Shown: in pieces, positions 1 to 7,985 of the stretch
How the letters are laid out: each line of letters starts with the position of its first letter
Numbering within the stretch: position 1 is the first letter of the stretch
NCBI GenBank assembly: GCA_964537555.1
Contig: CAZIAD010000001.1
Location: 62,001 to 126,000 of the forward strand
Direction of reading: 5' to 3'
Origin: CAYRWR01 sp964537555
GTDB lineage: Bacteria > Spirochaetota > Brevinematia > Brevinematales > CAYRWR01
DNA length: 64,000 nucleotides
Made by a program: the position numbers and the translations under genes
Notes under the pieces: model-generated
Seen by the model: only the letters and a program-made list of their open reading frames with translations
What the model was told of the DNA's origin: nothing
Databases searched by the model: none

Positions 1-293
1 GGCCCTCATTTCTAGCTCACAGCCTCTGGACTGGAGCTCATTTTTAAGCTGGGTACAGACCCACTTAGTATTTCCTGTTCCGCTGAAATAAAATAGGATG
101 ATCTTTTTCACACCCACCCCTGTCATTTAGAATCATATAGCTTACTCAGTTTATAAATAGAATAATTATTCTGCAAATTCTGTATTCTTTGCCCAAATAA
201 ACCTTAAAAATGGAGGCTTTTTATGTAAAATTGAATTTTCCCCCCTTCTCCTTTAAAATATACTCCACTATTCTAAACCCTATGGAGGACTCT
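1..293. other. intergenic region upstream of pgi
   Basis: No gene was recognised in this stretch. It is AT-rich near its right end and holds a perfect 14-base palindrome at 159-172 (AGAATAATTATTCT), which could be an operator or part of the promoter region. In-frame ATG codons at 210 and 282 lie upstream of the preferred pgi start, and GGAGG at 284-288 is the pgi ribosome binding site. Confidence 0.4.
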
Positions 294-1943
294 ATGTTAA
301 AAGCCATTGACCCCACCCGCACTGACGCCTGGAAAAAACTGGAAAAACATTATGCAGCTATGAAGAATGTAAAAATGACAGATCTCTTTAAAAAAGACTC
401 TAAACGCTTTGATAGATTTTCACTGTATTTCGAGGACATCCTGTTTGATTATTCCAAAAACCGTATCACTGAGGAGACTGTGTCTCTTCTCACTGATCTG
501 GCTAAACAGGCCGGCCTCTCTGATGCCATCAGGGACATTTTCGCCGGAGAAAAGATCAATGTGACCGAAGGCCGCTCGGTCCTCCATGTAGCCCTGCGCA
601 ATCGGGCCAATACCCCTATCCTGGTGGATGGAGAAGACGTGATGCCGGGAGTCAATGCCGTTCTGGATAAAATGAAAGCATTTGCTCATCGCCTCCACTC
701 CGGCGAGATGAAGGGCTACACCGGTAAAAAGATCACCCAGATCGTCAATATCGGTATCGGCGGTTCCGACCTGGGCCCGGTGATGGTCACCGAAGCTCTC
801 AAGCCCTACTGGGTCAAGGGCATCGAGACCTATTTCGTATCCAACGTAGACGGCAGCCATATCGCTGAGACTGTAAAAAAGGTCAATCCCGAGACTACCC
901 TGTTCATCGTGGCATCCAAGACCTTTACCACCCAGGAGACTATGACCAATGCCTTATCGGCCCGCTCCTGGTTTCTGGAACAGACAAAAGATGAGTCCGC
1001 TATCGCCAAACACTTTGTGGCTGTATCCACTAATGCGGAAGCGGTATCCAAATTCGGTATCGATACCGCTAATATGTTCGAATTCTGGGACTGGGTAGGG
1101 GGACGTTATTCCCTGTGGTCCGCTATCGGGCTGTCCATAGTATGTACTCTGGGTTACGATAACTATATACAGATCCTGGAAGGGGGGCATGCCGTAGACC
1201 AGCACTTTAAGAGCGCTGACTTCAGCAAAAACATCCCTGTACTGATGGCCCTCTTAGGCATCTGGTACAATAACTTTTTCGGAGCTGAGACTCAGGCCAT
1301 CCTCCCCTATGACCAGTATATGCACCGCTTTGCGGCTTACTTCCAGCAGGGGGATATGGAGTCCAATGGTAAGCTGGTAGCCCGTGACGGAAAGACCGTG
1401 ACTTATGAGACAGGCCCCATTATCTGGGGAGAACCCGGTACCAACGGACAGCATGCCTTCTACCAGCTCATACACCAGGGTACCAAGCTCATCCCCTGTG
1501 ACTTTATCGCCCCGGCCCAGACCCATAATCCCCTGTCAGACCACCACCCTAAGCTCCTGGCCAATTACTTTGCCCAGCCCGAAGCCCTGATGGAAGGAAA
1601 GTCTGAAGCAGAAGTAAGGGCTGAGCACAAAGCCGCCGGCCTCAGTAAAGAGGAAGATGACCTGCTGACCCCCTTCAAAGTATTCGAAGGTAACCGCCCC
1701 ACCAACTCATTCTTATTGAAGAAAGTGACCCCCCGCAGCCTGGGCAGCCTGATCGCCATGTACGAGCACAAGATATTTACCCAGGGTGTGATCTGGAATA
1801 TCTACTCCTTTGACCAGTGGGGAGTACAGCTGGGTAAGCTCCTGGCCAACCGTATCCTGCCCGAGCTGTCAGGAAATGAAGAAGTAAAGAGCCATGATTC
1901 CTCCACCAATGGCCTCATCAATGCCTACAAAAAGATGCGTTAA
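294..1943 (+). CDS. pgi: glucose-6-phosphate isomerase
   Basis: Cytosolic enzyme interconverting glucose 6-phosphate and fructose 6-phosphate in glycolysis and gluconeogenesis. The protein has the sugar-phosphate-binding stretch IGIGGSDLGP, the family signature around GGRYSLWSAIGLS, the GTNGQHAFYQ segment and the second signature FDQWGVQLGK. From the ATG at 294 it is 549 residues, the length of the E. coli enzyme. That start is preferred because GGAGG lies just upstream, whereas the ATG at 210 would add 28 residues that do not look like the family. A bidirectional terminator follows. Confidence 0.97.
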   Translation: MLKAIDPTRTDAWKKLEKHYAAMKNVKMTDLFKKDSKRFDRFSLYFEDILFDYSKNRITEETVSLLTDLAKQAGLSDAIRDIFAGEKINVTEGRSVLHVALRNRANTPILVDGEDVMPGVNAVLDKMKAFAHRLHSGEMKGYTGKKITQIVNIGIGGSDLGPVMVTEALKPYWVKGIETYFVSNVDGSHIAETVKKVNPETTLFIVASKTFTTQETMTNALSARSWFLEQTKDESAIAKHFVAVSTNAEAVSKFGIDTANMFEFWDWVGGRYSLWSAIGLSIVCTLGYDNYIQILEGGHAVDQHFKSADFSKNIPVLMALLGIWYNNFFGAETQAILPYDQYMHRFAAYFQQGDMESNGKLVARDGKTVTYETGPIIWGEPGTNGQHAFYQLIHQGTKLIPCDFIAPAQTHNPLSDHHPKLLANYFAQPEALMEGKSEAEVRAEHKAAGLSKEEDDLLTPFKVFEGNRPTNSFLLKKVTPRSLGSLIAMYEHKIFTQGVIWNIYSFDQWGVQLGKLLANRILPELSGNEEVKSHDSSTNGLINAYKKMR

Positions 1944-1958
1944 TACTGTGAAAATAAA

Positions 1959-1990
1959 AAAACGGCTCCTGAAATATAGGAGCCGTTTTC
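1959..1990. terminator. bidirectional rho-independent terminator
   Basis: The inverted repeat AACGGCTCCT / AGGAGCCGTT encloses a short loop. A T-rich run follows it on the + strand and a longer T run on the - strand. It lies between the convergent pgi and LruC-domain genes and can serve both. Confidence 0.85.
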
Positions 1991-2039
1991 TGTTTAAATT
2001 CTTTTATTTAATTCACTATCTAATCAAATCTTAGGACAC

Positions 2040-3203
2040 TTAACGGGGATAGACTTCTCCATCCACAGGATAGTTATACCAGTCCATATCCATTTTACCA
2101 TTTGATTCATACCAGGACTTAAACTTAGGATAAGCATTGGTGATAAAGTTGCGCTCATAGGGCCACAGGAAGTCCATGGGCACGACCATTGCCCAGGGGA
2201 ATCCATCCTCATCGATCACAATGCCGCTATAATCTGTATTCACAAAAGGAAGGTGTACTTCCTGCCTGTTGCCATTGGTATCCACGGGCACGGCTTGATT
2301 GCCATTCGGGACAAGGAAGGGGTCATAAGGCATAGGCTGAATAGTATGGCGCATCACCGGGACATCCAGGAGTATCTGGTTGGTCCTGATAATAGCCGCA
2401 GGAATATACTGTGCGTCAGCAGGGTCTTCCTTGGAGTTAAACTTGGAAGCCAGATCGGCCTTGTAACTCAGGATCAGGGGATATTCCTGTCCCATAATGT
2501 TGATAAAGAGCTGGTTATCATAGCCGGCTCCACTGGCAAGGGCCTGAGCAGTCACTATCACGGCTGCCACTTCATTTGAGACATTGATGCGCTCTTCAAA
2601 AGTCATAGTGGTGACAGCATCATTAAAGTCAGCATCCCCCTTTACGGGATAAAGGTCTTCATAGACCAGGGTATACTGGCCCCGGATAGCTTTGGCATAG
2701 CGGGCATCATCCGGGAAATCATCCTGGTCATCCGGTACTCCGTCCTGATCAGTATCTATGATCACAGGAGGAGCTATCCCTTTGACCACTGTCAGAGAAC
2801 GGTCTATGGTCTGATACTGAGCCAGATTATCGACCTGGGATGTATAAGCAGTGATCTGAGGATGTGTCACTACTATAGTAGCATCCCCTTCATCATTGGG
2901 TGTAGTCACTGAGAACAGGGCCAGTCCTTTTGAATCAGAAAAAGCATAGGATATGGCCTGCCCCTCTGCATTGTATACAGTGACCAGAGCACCCTGTAGT
3001 GGCGAATGAGCCGTGGACTGAATACCCATACGGATCTCTACTACGGATACAGTATCAAAGTTAAAGTCCTGCTCTGACTTTAACACATCATTGATCACTT
3101 CAGTGGCACCAGGAACGACAGAGACATCTTCGGAAACGGCTGAACAGGCAGCCAGGAGTGAGATGCAGACTATAAGGCCTGCACCCAGGATTCTATTTTT
3201 CAT
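2040..3203 (-). CDS. LruC-domain lipoprotein
   Basis: Probable outer-surface lipoprotein of 387 residues. The N-terminus MKNRILGAG...LLAAC is a signal peptide with a lipobox. An Ig-like or carboxypeptidase-regulatory-like segment (about residues 40-130) is followed by an Asp-rich calcium-binding-like stretch (DTDQDGVPDDQDDFPDD). The C-terminal half resembles the LruC domain, with the hallmark YEDLYPVKGDADFND and later a YPLILSYK strand. LruC is named after a Leptospira antigen; its function is unknown. The start at 3203 is chosen because a purine-rich G run precedes it and the signal peptide begins there; a longer frame to 3248 lacks these features. Confidence 0.8.
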   Translation of the reverse strand: MKNRILGAGLIVCISLLAACSAVSEDVSVVPGATEVINDVLKSEQDFNFDTVSVVEIRMGIQSTAHSPLQGALVTVYNAEGQAISYAFSDSKGLALFSVTTPNDEGDATIVVTHPQITAYTSQVDNLAQYQTIDRSLTVVKGIAPPVIIDTDQDGVPDDQDDFPDDARYAKAIRGQYTLVYEDLYPVKGDADFNDAVTTMTFEERINVSNEVAAVIVTAQALASGAGYDNQLFINIMGQEYPLILSYKADLASKFNSKEDPADAQYIPAAIIRTNQILLDVPVMRHTIQPMPYDPFLVPNGNQAVPVDTNGNRQEVHLPFVNTDYSGIVIDEDGFPWAMVVPMDFLWPYERNFITNAYPKFKSWYESNGKMDMDWYNYPVDGEVYPR

Positions 3204-3465
3204 TTGTACCCCCCGATACGGAATGGGGGTATGCACCATAACCCCCATATAACATTACTAATAAAATATGTTAATGCTTAAGAAATATTATGTCAAGAAA
3301 CGAATGTGTTTACAGATAATTACCGGTGCCCATGTCATTATTATAGATAAAGATGTCATCTAATTTCTTAGTTTTGATGAGGCCAATTCTACTGAAAAGG
3401 GGCTCCATGTTTTGATTTTAATTATAGGCTAATTTACAATTAACCCTGAACAGAAGGAGAAAATA

Positions 3466-4713
3466 ATGTCACACAAAGAGTATATAGAGAAAATCGCCCA
3501 ACAGGCCCGCAAAGTGTCCTACCAGGTGGCCTCCAAAAGCACCCGGGAAAAGAATGCGGCCCTAGAGGCCATAGCAGGACAGATCAGTGCTGCCAGGCAG
3601 GCCATACAGAAGGAAAATGCCAAAGATATAGAGTATGCCCGTAATAATAATATCAGTGAAGCGGTAATAGACCGGCTCTTACTCACTGATGCCCGTATCG
3701 ACACTATGGTACAGGCTATCCGGGATATTATTCAGCTGGACGACCCGGTGGGATCAGGAGACCTGATTCGCACCCTGCCTAACGGCCTCCAGCTCAACAA
3801 GATAAAAGTACCCCTGGGGGTGGTGGCCATGATCTATGAGTCCCGCCCTAACGTGACCAGCGATGCCGCCAGCCTCACCCTCAAATCAGGAAATACCGTG
3901 ATCCTCCGGGGGGGCAAGGAATCACTTCACTCCAATAAGATCATTGCTGACCTGATACGTAAAGGCCTGGAATCGGTAGCTTTTCCTGTGGACGCGGTGC
4001 AGTTTATCGATCAGACGGACAGGGAAATAGTAGACGAGATGCTCAGGCTGAACCAGTACATCGATGTCGTCATACCCCGGGGTGGTGAGGGCCTGATCCG
4101 GGCTGTGTCTGAAAAGTCCAGTATCCCTGTGATTAAACACGATAAAGGGGTGTGCCATGTATTTGTCGATGCCAGCGCAGACCGGGCCAAAGCTGAAGCC
4201 ATAGCGGTCAATGCCAAAGTACAGAGGCCCAGCGTGTGTAATGCCGCCGAGACCCTGCTTATCCATAAAGACTATCCTTATAAAAAAGAGATTATTGCCG
4301 CCCTGCTTAAGGAAAACGTGGAAGTGCGGGCTGATAAAGCCCTGCGCCATGTAGTAAATGGCCTGCCTGCCGCTACCGAAGAGGACTGGACTACCGAGTA
4401 CCTCGACCTCATCATCTCTGCCAAAGAAGTAGAGTCAGTACAGGCAGCAGTGGACCATATAAATACCTACGGCTCCCATCATTCTGACGCCATAGTCAGT
4501 GAGCATTATGGCTCTACTCAGCTCTTTTTACAGCAGGTAGACTCCGCTGCAGTGTACGCCAATGCCTCCACCCGCTTCACCGACGGGAGTGAGTTCGGGC
4601 TGGGAGCGGAGATCGGCATCTCCACCCAGAAGCTGCATGTCCGGGGCCCCATGGGGCTGGAGGGGCTGTGTTCCGAGAAGTGGGTGATCTACGGCCAGGG
4701 GCAGGTCCGCTGA
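3466..4713 (+). CDS. proA: glutamate-5-semialdehyde dehydrogenase (gamma-glutamyl phosphate reductase)
   Basis: Second step of proline synthesis: NADPH-dependent reduction of gamma-glutamyl phosphate to glutamate 5-semialdehyde in the cytosol. The 415-residue protein is the usual ProA length. It contains the catalytic cysteine motif RPSVCNAAETLL and the C-terminal family block STRFTDGSEFGLGAEIGIST. AGAAGGAG precedes the ATG. No proB lies next to it: the upstream gene is on the other strand and a gene-free repeat region follows, so it is probably transcribed alone. Confidence 0.96.
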   Translation: MSHKEYIEKIAQQARKVSYQVASKSTREKNAALEAIAGQISAARQAIQKENAKDIEYARNNNISEAVIDRLLLTDARIDTMVQAIRDIIQLDDPVGSGDLIRTLPNGLQLNKIKVPLGVVAMIYESRPNVTSDAASLTLKSGNTVILRGGKESLHSNKIIADLIRKGLESVAFPVDAVQFIDQTDREIVDEMLRLNQYIDVVIPRGGEGLIRAVSEKSSIPVIKHDKGVCHVFVDASADRAKAEAIAVNAKVQRPSVCNAAETLLIHKDYPYKKEIIAALLKENVEVRADKALRHVVNGLPAATEEDWTTEYLDLIISAKEVESVQAAVDHINTYGSHHSDAIVSEHYGSTQLFLQQVDSAAVYANASTRFTDGSEFGLGAEIGISTQKLHVRGPMGLEGLCSEKWVIYGQGQVR

Positions 4714-4723
4714 TAGAACAGGG

Positions 4724-5283
4724 GCATCCTGAGTATATACCTTATACTGTACCGCCCTACCGGGGCTCTTTCCCTGTCGGTGGGCGACAGGGCAGGGGCT
4801 GGCATAAGGTGCCTATGCCGGAGACAACCGGAGGGCTTTCCGCTTTCTTTTCGGGAAGAAAAGAAAGCTTGGCAAAGAAAATTCCTTTTTTGGCTGGTGG
4901 AACTATAGGGCATCACCCCGCGAATTGGTGGCTGATAGATTAGCAGACAATGTGCCGGGCGGGCTGAATGTCCTGGCGGAGAGGCGCAGACTAGGGTATT
5001 TCAGCCCTTAGTAGCGTAGGGTGGGGTGCACATTGAGGAGCGGGACAGCCCCCTTCGGCGGGGAATTGGAGCCTGGTTTAGTTGAAGTTTTTTAGTCGGT
5101 TTGAGGGTTAGGGCTCGGACTTAAAAGATTTGTCCACTATAGACTATAAGCTAATGACTAGTGACTCATTTTGACTCTACCTGTTACTGTCTTCCTGAGT
5201 CTCTACCCTTTACTTTACCCCACTATCGAAGGATTTTTCCCTGTCGTTGGGAGACCTGGCAGGGGGCTGATGGTAAACAGTAG
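4724..5283. repeat. gene-free mosaic repeat region, copy A
   Basis: No credible gene lies here. Two halves of one module occur as direct copies inside the region: TCCTGAGT followed by a pyrimidine-rich stretch and TTTCCCTGTCG, at about 4728-4780 and 5193-5250. A second module at 5021-5100 (GGTGGGGTGCACATTGAGGA ... CCTTCGGCGGGG ... CCTGGTTTAGTTGAAGTTTT) recurs at 32312-32385. A perfect 11-bp hairpin lies at 4842-4868 (GCTTTCTTTTC, loop GGGAA), without a T tract, so it is not an obvious proA terminator. The region ends exactly where the first integron-type cassette begins. Confidence 0.75.
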
Positions 5284-6249
5284 TTAGGTGCAATTCAGCA
5301 TTGATAAAAGTAGGAGCAATTATTATAAAATATCACTCTTTCTTACTGATAATAGTCTTATTTCTAACATCTTGTAGTCCTCGTATACTAGAAAGAAAAG
5401 AAATTCCAAGTCCTAGAGATGGAATAAAGAGAGAATCTATACAGTATGTAAGTCAAGGCATATCTGTTCGAGGGTATATACTTCAACCTGAATCCGATAC
5501 TAAAAGTCTACCTGTAATTATTTATATTCGTGGTGGACATTCAAAATTGGGATTTATATCTGAAGAGTTTTTTGATTATCTTGCATTCATATCTAGTCTA
5601 GGATATGCAGTATTTATAAATGAACAACGTGGAGCTACTTTTACAGATGGAAAAGATGAATATGGTGGCAAAGAAATAAATGATGTGAAAGCACTTATTC
5701 GTATTGCTCTCAAAGAAAAAAATATTGATAAGAATAAAATATATATGTGGGGTAATTCTAGGGGTGGAATGATGGCATATCTCTTCCAGAAATATCAGCT
5801 ACCAATAAAGGCAATGGCAGTAACCGGAGGAATCTCTGATTTGTCTTTTTCATATAGCAATCGTGAAAAGAGTTTCCAAGATGTGCTTGATGATGCAATC
5901 GGTGGACCTCCTGCAAAATACCCTAAAGATTATCAGTCTCGATCAGCAGTATGTTGGCCAGAAAAGTTTCACATTCCAGTAATTATTATACATGGAGAAG
6001 ATGACTGGAGAGTTCCTGTTTCTCAGGTTTCAAATTTGGTTACAAAATTAGAGAACCTCAGCAAAGAGTTCGAGGTTCATATTCTACCTGACCAACCACA
6101 TTTTACAGATACAAATATTTCAATTCCTTTAATTAAAGGTTGGTTTGAGAAATATTAGGTTTTTGAAATTAGAATAATATGATATTAAAATATAACACAG
6201 TACCTAACTAGGACTCTGCAGCCACTATAGCGGCGCTGAGTCATGTACG
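5284..6249 (+). mobile_element. integron-type gene cassette 1
   Basis: The segment begins after the G of GTTAGGT (5283-5289) and ends at the G of GTTATCT (6249-6255). It carries one ORF and, close behind it, a hairpin whose outer 7-mer ACCTAAC (6202-6208) is the exact complement of the starting GTTAGGT. In integrons the cassette start and its own attC R'' box are complementary because they are neighbours in the excised circle, so this match defines the cassette. It is visibly AT-richer than proA upstream and the genes downstream. No integrase lies in the window. Confidence 0.8.
5301..6158 (+). CDS. alpha/beta-hydrolase (prolyl oligopeptidase-like) lipoprotein, cassette-borne
   Basis: Probable exported serine hydrolase of the S9/dienelactone-hydrolase type, substrate unknown. 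The N-terminus has a hydrophobic signal ending in a lipobox (FLTSC). The hydrolase fold covers about residues 50-285: IIYIRGG for the oxyanion region, NEQRG, the nucleophile elbow GNSRGG, the acid in HGEDDWRVP and the histidine in QPHFTD, so the triad is complete. The start is uncertain. A TTG at 5301 lies 17 bases into the cassette; a purine-rich AGTAGGAG at about 5309 might instead serve a rarer start codon near 5319. The short leader is typical of cassettes. Confidence 0.82.
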   Translation: MIKVGAIIIKYHSFLLIIVLFLTSCSPRILERKEIPSPRDGIKRESIQYVSQGISVRGYILQPESDTKSLPVIIYIRGGHSKLGFISEEFFDYLAFISSLGYAVFINEQRGATFTDGKDEYGGKEINDVKALIRIALKEKNIDKNKIYMWGNSRGGMMAYLFQKYQLPIKAMAVTGGISDLSFSYSNREKSFQDVLDDAIGGPPAKYPKDYQSRSAVCWPEKFHIPVIIIHGEDDWRVPVSQVSNLVTKLENLSKEFEVHILPDQPHFTDTNISIPLIKGWFEKY

Positions 6250-6255
6250 TTATCT
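6202..6255 (+). repeat. attC-like recombination site of cassette 1
   Basis: Boxes in order are ACCTAAC (6202-6208, R''), GACTC (6212-6216), GC, GCC, a loop ACTATAGC, GGC, GC, GAGTC (6238-6242) and GTTATCT (6249-6255, R'). GACTC pairs with GAGTC. T6217 faces T6237, A6220 is extrahelical, and GCC pairs with GGC: an imperfect hairpin with unpaired bases, as in folded attC sites. The last six bases already belong to cassette 2. Confidence 0.78.
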
Positions 6256-6812
6256 ACCATTTAAATAGGAAGAGAAAAATATGGATAGAATTTTTGAATT
6301 AGTTTCTAAAGCTTATACAACTAATGAGTTAGATGCACTAGTAAATGGTCAAAAAAACTATGGTTTACAAACACCTTATATGTGTCCTGTAAAAGAACTT
6401 CCAACAGACTGGCAAAAATTATTAATAGAAGGGATTTATCCCTTCTATATGAATAGTGATAAGCAGATAAAAAATAAAATGGAAAAAATGTTACTCAGCA
6501 ATATGGATTCAATATTGGGATTGTATTGCACAATAAATTTGTTTTTCAGACAAATAATGAATGAGTCTTTTGGCAATTCCCCATTCATAATGGATAAAGA
6601 AGCTATCATACATGATATACCAATAAAAATAAAAATGTTTAAAAGTGACTTGAAAAAAGATTTTCGATGGATGGGCGAGCATTTAGCCCAAGGACTTTAT
6701 GATGAAATTCAAAGGATGATTTCAATTCTTAATACTGATTTTAAAGTTAAATTAAGTAATACGCTAGATAACTAGGACTCCGCCGCCACTAGCCCAGTGC
6801 AGAGTCATTTCA
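6250..6812 (+). mobile_element. integron-type gene cassette 2
   Basis: It starts at TTATCT after G6249. Its attC-like site begins with AGATAAC (6766-6772), the exact complement of GTTATCT (6249-6255). The single ORF has its own ribosome binding site (AGGAAGAG) 31 bases into the cassette. The right end is not marked by a clean GTT, so the 3' boundary is approximate and may be eroded. It is strongly AT-rich. Confidence 0.75.
6281..6775 (+). CDS. hypothetical cassette-encoded protein
   Basis: 164-residue protein that I do not recognise. It has no signal peptide and no clear membrane segment. It is rich in Lys, Ile and Met and appears mostly helical, with a Trp-containing stretch RWMGEHLAQGLYDEIQ near the C-terminus. 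AGGAAGAG precedes the ATG. The stop codon lies inside the attC-like site (TAG at 6773-6775), a close ORF-to-attC arrangement common in integron cassettes. Many integron cassettes encode orphan proteins of this kind, some of them phage-defence or toxin-antitoxin proteins; nothing in the sequence allows a choice. Confidence 0.75.
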   Translation: MDRIFELVSKAYTTNELDALVNGQKNYGLQTPYMCPVKELPTDWQKLLIEGIYPFYMNSDKQIKNKMEKMLLSNMDSILGLYCTINLFFRQIMNESFGNSPFIMDKEAIIHDIPIKIKMFKSDLKKDFRWMGEHLAQGLYDEIQRMISILNTDFKVKLSNTLDN

Positions 6813-6815
6813 TCA
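6766..6815 (+). repeat. attC-like recombination site of cassette 2, right end degenerate
   Basis: Same architecture as the site at 6202: AGATAAC, TAG, GACTC (6776-6780), a C:A mismatch, GC pairing with GC, an ACT/AGT upper stem, then GAGTC (6802-6806) and AT. Where the conserved G of GTT is expected (6813) there is a T, so the right core box appears lost or the array ends here. Over the shared blocks it aligns with the first site without gaps up to the upper stem. Confidence 0.7.
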
Positions 6816-6845
6816 TACACCTTAAAAAAACAGAGAGGACACCTT

Positions 6846-7472
6846 ATGAAAAAAACACTCTTCAGCACCCTTTGTCTTTTGACCCTCTTATCCTGTCAGA
6901 CACAGTCTGAGCCTAAAAAGGATTACCTTAATGCCTATAAGACAAAAAATTACATTTGGTATAAGAATAAGATCTTGAGTAAAAAAATTTATCTGGGAGA
7001 GCATCTGGATACTGTGCTCCCAAAAGTCAAAGATAAAGACTTAGAGGTCAAACTTCAGGATAATATGCCTGAAGTGAAATACTTCGTAAGCAGTACCAGA
7101 CTGTTTGGATATGACAGCGATGCATTATTCAGGTTTGGTTTTGACTATCTGGTATATGTAAAATATATGATAGTAGTACATGATGAGGCATATAATTCTG
7201 TCTACTCTAAAATAGAGCGTATTTTGAGCAAAAAATACGGCCCTTACAGATTAGATGCTTCCCATGAAAAACAATGGGTCATAGCTGAAACCTATTCTGT
7301 CACTTTAGGTAAATTTATCCATACTGGTAATGAGCCCTATGATGCCATTACAGTTACCTACCGAGAGCACCGTGTCACTTCCAAAATCATTGAAAGGGCG
7401 AGGCAGGATCTGGAAAAAAAGGAAGAAATCGACACCGTTCTGGATCTGGCCTATAATCCTCATAATCAATAA
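6846..7472 (+). CDS. hypothetical lipoprotein
   Basis: 208-residue protein of unknown function. The N-terminus (MKKTLFSTL...LLSC) is a signal peptide with a lipobox, so it is probably an anchored periplasmic or outer-membrane lipoprotein. The mature part has no domain that I recognise; charged residues alternate with aromatic ones, and the C-terminus (RARQDLEKKEEIDTVLD) is likely helical. GAGAGGAC precedes the ATG. Base composition returns to that of the surrounding chromosome here, so the gene is not part of the AT-rich cassettes. It is followed 12 bases later by an acetyltransferase and probably forms an operon with it. Confidence 0.75.
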   Translation: MKKTLFSTLCLLTLLSCQTQSEPKKDYLNAYKTKNYIWYKNKILSKKIYLGEHLDTVLPKVKDKDLEVKLQDNMPEVKYFVSSTRLFGYDSDALFRFGFDYLVYVKYMIVVHDEAYNSVYSKIERILSKKYGPYRLDASHEKQWVIAETYSVTLGKFIHTGNEPYDAITVTYREHRVTSKIIERARQDLEKKEEIDTVLDLAYNPHNQ

Positions 7473-7484
7473 GGATCTTTAAAA

Positions 7485-7955
7485 ATGGAAAGACTACATA
7501 TCAGGAAAATCGGAAAAGAAAACATCAAGCTTCATATCCAGTGTCGCATGACATATTGCCTCAGGGACTCTAAAGATGTGGCTCAAAAAGAGTATGAAGC
7601 CTTTTTTAAGGATGTAGAGGAATGGACCCTGGAGCAGCTGAAATCAGATTCCTATTATACCTATGCGGGTTATTTAGGTGATGAATTAATTTGCTTTGCC
7701 GGGGTTCTGATATATGAGCTGCCTCCCATTCTCAATAAATCTCATCGGAAAAAAGGCCATGTCTTATCCATGTTTACCTATCCTCAGCATCGTCAAAAAG
7801 GATATGGAGCAGAGTTATTTCAGTATATGATAGATGACTCAAAAAAATCAGGTATAGAGCAGCTGGTCCTTAATGCCACTCCCATGGGTGAACCCTTATA
7901 CTACAAGATGGGCTTTAAAGAACCGGTTTTTAAATACATGGCCCTGGATATATAG
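7485..7955 (+). CDS. GNAT-family N-acetyltransferase
   Basis: Cytosolic acyl-CoA-dependent acetyltransferase of 156 residues, substrate unknown. The acetyl-CoA-binding motif A is visible as MFTYPQHRQKGYGAELFQYM, preceded by the beta-4 strand GHVLSM and followed by motif B LYYKMGFKEP. AAGGATCTT precedes the ATG. It lies 12 bases behind the lipoprotein gene and is probably cotranscribed with it. Confidence 0.85.
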   Translation: MERLHIRKIGKENIKLHIQCRMTYCLRDSKDVAQKEYEAFFKDVEEWTLEQLKSDSYYTYAGYLGDELICFAGVLIYELPPILNKSHRKKGHVLSMFTYPQHRQKGYGAELFQYMIDDSKKSGIEQLVLNATPMGEPLYYKMGFKEPVFKYMALDI

Positions 7956-7985
7956 ACTGTCATTAGGCTGGAGGAGATAAATACT

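Noticed and set aside
4842..4868. proA terminator
   Set aside because: Perfect 11-bp hairpin, but about 130 bases from the stop and without a T tract.
4668..4943. Open frame of 91 codons overlapping the end of proA and the mosaic repeat
   Set aside because: It starts inside proA, has no ribosome binding site and crosses the hairpin at 4842; the peptide is not protein-like.
5160..5205. A further attC-like site with GACTC (5173) and GAGTC (5197)
   Set aside because: The spacing is near that of the real sites, but no flanking TAAC/GTT boxes or inner stem pairing accompany it.
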